DNA of 20,315 nucleotides from CAYLPT01 sp964385645. GTDB lineage: Bacteria; Armatimonadota; Hebobacteria; Hebobacterales; Hebobacteraceae. This document shows, piece by piece, positions 14,976 to 20,315 of the stretch. The notes beneath the pieces were generated by a model. The model was given only the letters and a program-made list of their open reading frames with translations. It made no database searches and was not told the origin of the DNA. Within the stretch, counting starts at the first letter, position 1; each line of letters begins with the position of its first letter. The position numbers and the translations under genes are program-made. The stretch covers positions 1-20,315 of the forward strand of contig CAYLPT010000200.1 of the NCBI GenBank assembly GCA_964385645.1, written 5' to 3'.

Positions 14976-16952
14976 GTGGCTGAGACGAAGGGAGGCAGAG
15001 GCCGGAGCGAGGGTGCGGTGACGGGCCGCGTGGTGGCCCTGTCGCTGGCGCTGCTTGTGCTGTGCGCGCCGGCGGCCTTCTACGGCGAGCTGCTCTACGG
15101 GGCGACGTACATGTTCGCCTCGGGGGTGCCGGGCACAGCGCCCCTGGTGATCCTGTTCGCGCTGACCGCTCTCAACCCTGTGATCGGGAGGCTCGGTTGG
15201 CGCGCGCTCTCGCGGCGGGAGCTGCTGGCGCTGTACGGGATCGTCGTCGTCGGGGCGCCGCTGGTGACCCACGGCATCCTGGGCTGGATGCTGCCGACGG
15301 TGGTGACCTGGCACTACGTCGCCCGCGCCATCCCGGAGTGGGAGACGACCTTCCTGCACCACGTGCCCACCTGGTTCTCTCCGAACGAGCCGGAGGTGGT
15401 GGAGGGGTTCTTCCTCGGCGCCGCGGCGGCGCCCTGGTCGCACTGGCTCACCCCGCTGGCGGCGTGGTCCTCGTTCATGGTGGCGCTCTTCCTCTCGACG
15501 CTGTTTGTGATGGTGCTGCTGCGGCGGCAGTGGATTGCACACGAGCGGCTGTCGTTTCCGCTCGCGCAGGTGCCGCTGGAGGTGGTGCAGGAGGGGCGGG
15601 GGCAGGGGCGTGGGGCGCGGCTACCGCTGGTGCTGGTGTTCTGGGTGGGTTTCCTGTTCTCGTTCGGGCTCACCAGCCTGAGCCGGCTGGCGGCGATCTT
15701 CCCGGCGATCCCCGACCTGCCCCTGAGCGGGGCCACCGTTATCCAGTGGCAGCCCACGGGGCCGATCGCGGGGCTGGGGGCGTGGGAGCTGTGGCTAGTG
15801 CCGTGGATGATCGCGGTGGCCTACCTCATCCCAAAGGAGCTCTCCTTCTCCTGCTGGTTCTTCTGGTTCGTCCGCGTGGGGCTCACCGTCGCCGCCATCG
15901 CCGCGGGCGCCACCCCCCAGCGCCCCGAGGAGTGGTGGGGCAGCACCTTCCCCGCCCCCACCTTCCAGGGGGGCGGCGCGGTGCTCGCCGTGCTGGGATG
16001 GACGCTCTGGATCGGGCGCCGCCACCTGGGCCGCTCGCTGCGGCTCGCGCTCTCCGGCAAGCCCGATCCCCAGGACCCGGACGCGCCTCTCACCTACCGC
16101 TGGGCCTGGGTCGGCTTCCTGGCCTCCTTCGGGTTCCTGGTGTACTTCTGCTGGGCGGCTGGGGCGCGGGTGATCGTCGGCATGGCGATCGTGGGCCTGA
16201 TCGTGGCGAACTACGTCGTCTGGGCGCGGCTGCGGGCGGAGACGGGCTTGGGGTTCATCCCCTTCCCCCTGATCGTGGATAGCATGATCGTGGTACCCTT
16301 CGGCAGCGCGGTGTTCCGGCCCCAGGAGATCGTGACCCTGTATGCCACGCGGTGGAGCTACTTCCCGGGCTTCGGCGAGTCCTTCGAGGTGTGCACCGGC
16401 AACAGCCTGGAGGCGCTCAAGGTGGCCGACTCGGCCCGCATCCCCTCCCGACCGCTGTTCCTCGCGCTGGTGGGTGGCTTCCTGGTGGCGCTGGTCGCCG
16501 GGCTTTATGTGATGATGCGGGGCATGTACCACTACGGTTTCTTCGACACCCGGGCCTCCACCTGGGGCTGGCTGGGCGGGCAACTGCGGGCGAACGGCAC
16601 GATGATCTTCACCCACCTCACCTCGCCCTCCAGCTTCAACCCCTCGGGGACCATCGCCATGGGCGCGGGCGCCGCGGTGACGGTGGTGCTGGGCTTGCTG
16701 CGGCTCCGGTTCTGGTGGTGGCCCTTCCACCCGATCGGATACCTGGCCGCGAACTGTTGGGGGATGCACTGGTTCTTCCAGCCCTTCCTGATCGGCTGGG
16801 CGCTCAAGGTGCTAGCGATCCGTTACGGAGGGCTGCGGCTGTTCCGGAGGACCGCGCCCCTGGCGATCGGGCTGATCATCGGCGACTTCGCCAGCGAGGG
16901 GCTGTGGGTGGCCCTGGTCACGGTGCTGCGGGCGGCGGGCGTGGCGATCTGA
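14976..16952 (+). CDS. Polytopic membrane protein, DUF6785/DUF6784 type
   Basis: From GTG 14976 this is a 658-residue integral membrane protein with many hydrophobic segments, beginning RVVALSLALLVLCAPAAFYG and ending with a hydrophobic stretch. Conserved-looking text includes LTALNPVIGRLGWRALSRRE, VTWHYVARAIPEWE, RLSFPLAQVPLEV and RAETGLGFIPFPLI. I associate this with the DUF6785/DUF6784 proteins common in Armatimonadota- and Planctomycetota-type genomes. Its overall build recalls OPT-family transporters, but I cannot confirm that by eye. It is divergent from the surface SLH hydrolase and 61 bp upstream of a Gfo/Idh oxidoreductase, so uptake of a sugar derivative or peptide is plausible. A later GTG at 15018 is an alternative start. 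Confidence 0.8.
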   Translation: MAETKGGRGRSEGAVTGRVVALSLALLVLCAPAAFYGELLYGATYMFASGVPGTAPLVILFALTALNPVIGRLGWRALSRRELLALYGIVVVGAPLVTHGILGWMLPTVVTWHYVARAIPEWETTFLHHVPTWFSPNEPEVVEGFFLGAAAAPWSHWLTPLAAWSSFMVALFLSTLFVMVLLRRQWIAHERLSFPLAQVPLEVVQEGRGQGRGARLPLVLVFWVGFLFSFGLTSLSRLAAIFPAIPDLPLSGATVIQWQPTGPIAGLGAWELWLVPWMIAVAYLIPKELSFSCWFFWFVRVGLTVAAIAAGATPQRPEEWWGSTFPAPTFQGGGAVLAVLGWTLWIGRRHLGRSLRLALSGKPDPQDPDAPLTYRWAWVGFLASFGFLVYFCWAAGARVIVGMAIVGLIVANYVVWARLRAETGLGFIPFPLIVDSMIVVPFGSAVFRPQEIVTLYATRWSYFPGFGESFEVCTGNSLEALKVADSARIPSRPLFLALVGGFLVALVAGLYVMMRGMYHYGFFDTRASTWGWLGGQLRANGTMIFTHLTSPSSFNPSGTIAMGAGAAVTVVLGLLRLRFWWWPFHPIGYLAANCWGMHWFFQPFLIGWALKVLAIRYGGLRLFRRTAPLAIGLIIGDFASEGLWVALVTVLRAAGVAI

Positions 16953-17001
16953 CGAGGCAGGCCGGCGGGGGGCGGCGAAGATGGTGGGCCAACAGAGGGC
17001 C

Positions 17002-17006
17002 GGAGG
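17002..17006 (+). promoter_or_regulatory. Ribosome binding site of the oxidoreductase gene
   Basis: GGAGG seven bases before ATG 17014 selects this start over the in-frame ATG at 16981, which would add 11 residues in front of the Rossmann strand. Confidence 0.75.
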
Positions 17007-17013
17007 CACAGCG

Positions 17014-18159
17014 ATGGACAAGGTTCGCATCGGCGTCATCGGGGTCGGCGGGATGGGGCAGGGGCACTGCGCGTACATGCACGAGCTCGATGTCGCGCGG
17101 CTGGCCGCAGTGTGCGACGCGGAGCCCGCGGTGGCGAAGGAGGTGGGCGAGCGCTACGGCGTTCCACACTTCCACAAGCACACCGAGCTGCTCGACTCGG
17201 GCCTGGTGGACGCGGTGTTGATCGCGACACCCCACTACGACCACCCGGTGGTCGCCATGGACGCCTTTCGGCGGGGGCTGCACGTGCTCAGCGAGAAGCC
17301 CATTGCGGTGACCGTGAAGGCCGCGAGCGAGATGATCCGGGCGGCCGAGCGCAGCGGGAAGGTGTTCGGGGTGATGCACCAGATGCGCACTCAGCCGGAG
17401 TTCCGGGCGGCCCGCCGCCTCATCAAGGAGGGCCGGGTGGGTGAGCTGGTGCGAACGAGCGCCATCCTGGCCTGGTACCGGACGCAGGCATATTACGACT
17501 CGGGCGGGTGGCGGGCCACCTGGCGGGGCGAGGGCGGCGGCGTGCTGCTGAACCAGGCGCCCCACGGCTTCGATGCCTTCACCTGGCTGGCGGGGCTGCC
17601 CAGGTTCGTGCAGGCTCGCACCCGGACGCGCCTGCACGAGATCGAGGTGGAGGACGAAGCGTTCGCCTTGGTGGAGTTCGAGAACGGGGCGCACGGATAC
17701 ATCTACGCGGGGACGATCGAGGCGCCGCAGGTGGATCGCATCGAGATCGTGGGAGATCGGGGCAAGATCCTGCTGGACGAGCAGGGGCTGCGCTTCTGGG
17801 AACTGGAGACGCCGATCCGGGAGTTCACCTTCACCAGCACGGAGATGTGGGCCGCGCCACCCAGCAAGCTCGTGCCAGTGTCCCTCGAGCAGCGGGAGAC
17901 GGGCCACATCTCGATTACGCGCAACTTCTGCCGCGCGATCCTCTACGGCGAGGAGCTGGTGGCGCCAGGGGCAGAGGGGCTATGGTCGGTCGAGCTGGCG
18001 AATGCGATGATCCTGTCCAGCCACAAGGAGGAGCGGGTCCGCATCCCCATCAAGCGCAGCGAGTACGAGGAGCTGCTGGAGCGGCTTCGCCGGCGCTCCC
18101 GGCCCAAGCGCGTGGCGCGGGAGCTGCGGGTGACCGACACCCGGCATGTGAGGAAGTAG
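17014..18159 (+). CDS. Gfo/Idh/MocA-family NAD(P)-dependent oxidoreductase
   Basis: A 381-residue cytoplasmic dehydrogenase. The N-terminal Rossmann fold begins VRIGVIGVGGMGQGH, with the GxGGMG nucleotide loop at 10-15. ATPHYDH and the family EKP motif (94-96) follow. The C-terminal alpha/beta domain has GGGVLLNQAPHGFD at 174-187, where H184 and D187 are the usual catalytic or substrate-binding pair. The family oxidises or reduces sugars, inositols and related polyols; the exact substrate cannot be told. It lies 61 bp after the DUF6785 permease with no promoter or terminator visible between, so cotranscription is likely. It could process a sugar released by the divergent surface hydrolase. 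The basic C-terminal tail (RLRRRSRPKRVARE) is a little unusual. Confidence 0.92.
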   Translation: MDKVRIGVIGVGGMGQGHCAYMHELDVARLAAVCDAEPAVAKEVGERYGVPHFHKHTELLDSGLVDAVLIATPHYDHPVVAMDAFRRGLHVLSEKPIAVTVKAASEMIRAAERSGKVFGVMHQMRTQPEFRAARRLIKEGRVGELVRTSAILAWYRTQAYYDSGGWRATWRGEGGGVLLNQAPHGFDAFTWLAGLPRFVQARTRTRLHEIEVEDEAFALVEFENGAHGYIYAGTIEAPQVDRIEIVGDRGKILLDEQGLRFWELETPIREFTFTSTEMWAAPPSKLVPVSLEQRETGHISITRNFCRAILYGEELVAPGAEGLWSVELANAMILSSHKEERVRIPIKRSEYEELLERLRRRSRPKRVARELRVTDTRHVRK

Positions 18160-18197
18160 GGGGCTGGGGAGGGGCGGCGGGCGTGGGGACGCTCGCC

Positions 18198-18213
18198 CTG
18201 CACAAGGGTGCAG
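18198..18213. terminator. Small hairpin between convergent genes
   Basis: CTGCAC and GTGCAG with loop AAGG form a perfect 6-bp stem two bases from the microprotein stop and 38 bp after the oxidoreductase stop. There is no T-run. It could act as a weak bidirectional terminator. Confidence 0.35.
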
Positions 18214-18215
18214 AT

Positions 18216-18344
18216 TCAGCGGCCGGCGATCTCGAGCAGGCGCAGAAGCTGGAGGCGGAAGTAGATCGTCACCACCGCGATGATCCAGGCGGCGACGAGC
18301 GCCCGCACCCACCAGCGATCGAGCGGCCGGCGCGGCGCCTTCAC
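18216..18344 (-). CDS. 42-residue single-pass membrane microprotein
   Basis: A GTG at 18344-18342 overlaps the TGA stop of the metallophosphoesterase (shared GTGA) and opens a 42-codon frame ending in TGA at 18216. The product starts with a basic, Pro-rich stretch (KAPRRPLDR), then WWVR and an uninterrupted hydrophobic segment at about 15-29 (ALVAAWIIAVVTIYF). It ends with an amphipathic RLQLLRLLEIAGR tail. That pattern is what a single transmembrane helix with basic flanks looks like and is unlikely from random GC-rich sequence. The 4-base overlap suggests translational coupling. I do not recognise a family. It may anchor the phosphoesterase or another partner at the membrane, which is inference. 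Confidence 0.6.
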   Translation of the reverse strand: MKAPRRPLDRWWVRALVAAWIIAVVTIYFRLQLLRLLEIAGR

Positions 18345-19072
18345 AGCCCGGACTCCAGGGGCCGCAGCGCGCACACCACCTCGCCGCGGCCGGCGATCTC
18401 GGTGCAGGCGACGTGGCTGCCGTGGTGGCCCGGGTGGATGATGGCAGCGCGGCCAGGCTCGTGCTCGACGAGGTCGCGGTGGGTGTGGCCGCCCAGCACG
18501 AGGTCCACCTCCGCCAGCGCGGCCAGCCGCCGGTCCACCTCATCGCCGCAGTGCGACAGGCACACCAGGAGGTCGGCCTCCCGGCGCAGCTCGGGCGCGA
18601 GGCGCGCGGTGGTCTCGACCGGGTCGTCGAACACGTAGTCCACCGCGCGGGCCCAGAGGGAGCGCGGCCGGGTCATCTGGGGAGCCAGGCCCATCACCGC
18701 CACCCGCAGGCCGCCTGGGCCCTCAAGGACGATGTGCGGCCGCACGCAGGCCGGCGGCTCGCCGGCCCTCGCCCGCAGGTTGGCGGCCAGCACCGGGAAG
18801 CCCGCGTCGCGCAGCTTGCGGGCGAGGAGGCGGCGGCTGGGGTGGGACTCGCGGTTGCCCATCGCCATGGCGTCGTAGCCGATCTCAGTCATGCGCCGGA
18901 GGATGGGTTCTCCCGCGAGGCTAAGGGTGAGGTTGCCCGCGGCCACCGCATCCCCGGCGTCGAGCAGCAGGGTGGCCGGCCGCTGTCGCTTGAGGCCCGC
19001 CAACTGGCGGGCGGCAGCAGGGCTGAGGCGGTTGTGCAGGTCGGCGGTGTGCAGGATCAGGGTGGGCGGCAT
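18341..19072 (-). CDS. Calcineurin-like metallophosphoesterase (5'-nucleotidase-type catalytic domain only)
   Basis: A 243-residue protein equal to the catalytic domain of UshA/5'-nucleotidase-type enzymes, without their C-terminal substrate domain. Metal-site motifs in order: TADLHN (D11, H13), LDAGDAV (D38, D41), GNRES (N73), LSHCG (H174) and GGHTH (H196, H198). The usual GNHE reads GNRE, so the histidine near the scissile phosphate is R74 while the metal ligand N73 remains. There is no signal peptide, so it is cytoplasmic. It is probably translated together with the microprotein that begins in its stop codon. The substrate is unknown: nucleotides, sugar phosphates or phosphodiesters are possible. 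No good promoter is visible upstream. Confidence 0.88.
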   Translation of the reverse strand: MPPTLILHTADLHNRLSPAAARQLAGLKRQRPATLLLDAGDAVAAGNLTLSLAGEPILRRMTEIGYDAMAMGNRESHPSRRLLARKLRDAGFPVLAANLRARAGEPPACVRPHIVLEGPGGLRVAVMGLAPQMTRPRSLWARAVDYVFDDPVETTARLAPELRREADLLVCLSHCGDEVDRRLAALAEVDLVLGGHTHRDLVEHEPGRAAIIHPGHHGSHVACTEIAGRGEVVCALRPLESGL

Positions 19073-19148
19073 CCGGCGCCTCGCGGGTGGCGTGCCTTAG
19101 GGTTCACCCCCCGCGAGCGAGTCCCTGCCCCCGCGGCACAGGAACCCG

Positions 19149-19177
19149 GCCCGCCCGGTGGAAACCGAGGGGCGGGC
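19149..19177. other. Inverted repeat in the divergent phosphoesterase/aminotransferase gap
   Basis: GCCCGCCC (19149-19156) and GGGCGGGC (19170-19177) form an 8-bp stem with a 13-base loop that can pair further (GGT with ACC). It ends 11 bases before the aminotransferase ribosome site and could influence its translation. The 129-bp gap shows no clear -35/-10 pair on either strand. Confidence 0.35.
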
Positions 19178-19188
19178 GGGGCCGCCGC

Positions 19189-19194
19189 AAGGAG
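19189..19194 (+). promoter_or_regulatory. Ribosome binding site of the aminotransferase gene
   Basis: AAGGAG seven bases before GTG 19202 is the strongest Shine-Dalgarno sequence in the window and supports a GTG start. Confidence 0.75.
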
Positions 19195-19201
19195 CCGAAT
19201 C

Positions 19202-20315
19202 GTGAGCGAGGAGAGCGTTGTCCCCCGACGCGTGCCCAGGGTGGAGACGAGGTTCCGCCGCATCCGGACCGACATCCCGCCGCCGGAGAGCCTCCCCATC
19301 CTGGAGGCGCTGCGGCGCTGGGAGCCGCGCTCGATGCGCGGTCAGCCGCCGATCGTGTGGGACCGCGCGGAGGGCTTCCAGGTCCACGACGCGTGGGGGA
19401 ACACGTGGATTGACTGGAGTTCCGGCGTGCTCGTGGCGAGCGCGGGCCACGGCCGGGCGGAGGTGACGGAGGCGATCTGCGCGCAGGCCAGGGCCGGGCT
19501 GCACCACAACTACTGCTTCCCGAGCGTGCTAAGGGCCAGGCTGGTGGAGCGGCTGGCGGAGCTGGCGCCCGCGCCCCTCGAGAAGGTGTTCCTCCTCACC
19601 ACCGGCTCGGAGGCCGTTGAGTGCGCGATCAAGCTTGCGCGCACCCAAGGGCGCGCGGTCGGCGGTGACCGCAAGATCGCCATTGTCAGCTACGAGGGCG
19701 CCTTCCACGGCCGGACGCTGGGCGCGCAGATGATCGGCGGGACGCCGGCGCTCAAGGAATGGATAGTCAACCTTGACCCGGACATGGTGCAGGCGCCGTT
19801 CCCGGACGGGTTCCGCTGCGCCGACACAGGCTTCGGCCACTTCCTGCGCACGCTCGAGAAGAAGGGCTTCGGGCCAGAGCGGATCGCGGGCGTGATTGTG
19901 GAGACCTATCAGGGTGGGAGCGCGGCCTTCCTGCCGAGGGAGTATGCGCAGGAGCTGGCGGCCTGGTGCCGCGCGCACGACATCGTGCTGGTGATGGACG
20001 AGGTGCAGGCGGCCTTCGGCCGGACCGGCAGGATGTGGGGCTTCGAGCACTATGGGATCGTGCCCGATCTGGTCTGCTGCGGCAAGGCGATCACCGGCGG
20101 GCTGCCCCTGTCCGCGGTGATCGGCCGCGCGGAGCTGATGGACCAGTATCCGCCCGGCAGCATGACGAGCACGCACACGGGCAACCCGATCTGTGTTGCC
20201 GCGGCGCTGGCGAACCTCGACCTCATAGTGCGAGAGCGGCTGCCGGAGCGAGCGGCCCAGGCAGGCGAGACGCTCCAGGCGGGGCTGCAGGAGATCCAGC
20301 GGCGGCACTCGGAGG
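19202..20315 (+). CDS. Class III PLP-dependent aminotransferase (3' end outside window)
   Basis: A GTG-started reading frame stays open to the window edge, giving 371 residues of a class III (GabT/ArgD/acetylornithine-type) aminotransferase. The PLP site is intact: TGSEA at 134-138 for phosphate binding, EGAFHGRT in the next strand, VMDEVQAAFGRTG with D266 against the pyridine nitrogen, and CCGKAITGGLPLSAVIG with K295 as the Schiff-base lysine. THTGNP follows as the phosphate-side loop. About 35 residues before 'LEALRRWEPRSM' form an N-terminal extension. Likely substrates are omega-amino acids such as 4-aminobutyrate or ornithine derivatives; the specificity cannot be read from this part. 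The gene is divergent from the metallophosphoesterase. Confidence 0.92.
   Translation, partial: MSEESVVPRRVPRVETRFRRIRTDIPPPESLPILEALRRWEPRSMRGQPPIVWDRAEGFQVHDAWGNTWIDWSSGVLVASAGHGRAEVTEAICAQARAGLHHNYCFPSVLRARLVERLAELAPAPLEKVFLLTTGSEAVECAIKLARTQGRAVGGDRKIAIVSYEGAFHGRTLGAQMIGGTPALKEWIVNLDPDMVQAPFPDGFRCADTGFGHFLRTLEKKGFGPERIAGVIVETYQGGSAAFLPREYAQELAAWCRAHDIVLVMDEVQAAFGRTGRMWGFEHYGIVPDLVCCGKAITGGLPLSAVIGRAELMDQYPPGSMTSTHTGNPICVAAALANLDLIVRERLPERAAQAGETLQAGLQEIQRRHSE

Overview
The window is about 20 kb of very GC-rich bacterial DNA, densely packed with genes. Several traits point to a free-living bacterium with an S-layer and a carbohydrate-foraging lifestyle: three C-terminal SLH repeats of the 'SRDQMAVF' type on a giant secreted protein, a DUF6785-type membrane protein, a BadF/HgdC-type activase of about 1450 residues, and TTGACA-type promoters. 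Armatimonadota (or a neighbouring Planctomycetota-like lineage) is my best guess. This rests on gene style only and is not proven. I see no rRNA, tRNA, CRISPR array, transposase or phage gene.

Layout. Positions 1-190 are non-coding and hold nested inverted repeats. A promoter near 191-219 starts a plus-strand operon of a YprB-type RNase H-fold exonuclease, a J-domain protein with an unusual middle domain, and a small unassigned TIM-barrel protein. A separate promoter, whose -35 box overlaps the TIM-barrel stop codon, drives an ABC exporter half-transporter (2747-4561). Converging on it from the minus strand is a 1452-residue protein with two ATPase/Fe-S activase domains and a DUF2229/HgdB-like region. 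Upstream of that, also on the minus strand, lie a CCA-adding enzyme and a 1354-residue secreted, SLH-anchored GH123/DUF4091-like protein.

That secreted protein is divergent, across a 244-bp intergenic region, from a polytopic DUF6785-type membrane protein and a Gfo/Idh/MocA oxidoreductase. I read the three as a probable glycan or sugar-derivative module: an outer-surface hydrolase or binding protein, a permease, and an NAD(P)-dependent sugar oxidoreductase. This is inference from context.

The right end has a minus-strand pair, a metallophosphoesterase and a previously easy-to-miss 42-residue membrane microprotein that starts inside its stop codon. Divergent from this pair is a class III aminotransferase that runs off the window.

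The best candidates for something undescribed are the coupled microprotein/phosphoesterase pair with a GNRE active-site variant, the J-domain/DnaA-N-like fusion with its unassigned TIM-barrel partner, and the divergent SLH-hydrolase/permease/oxidoreductase locus.
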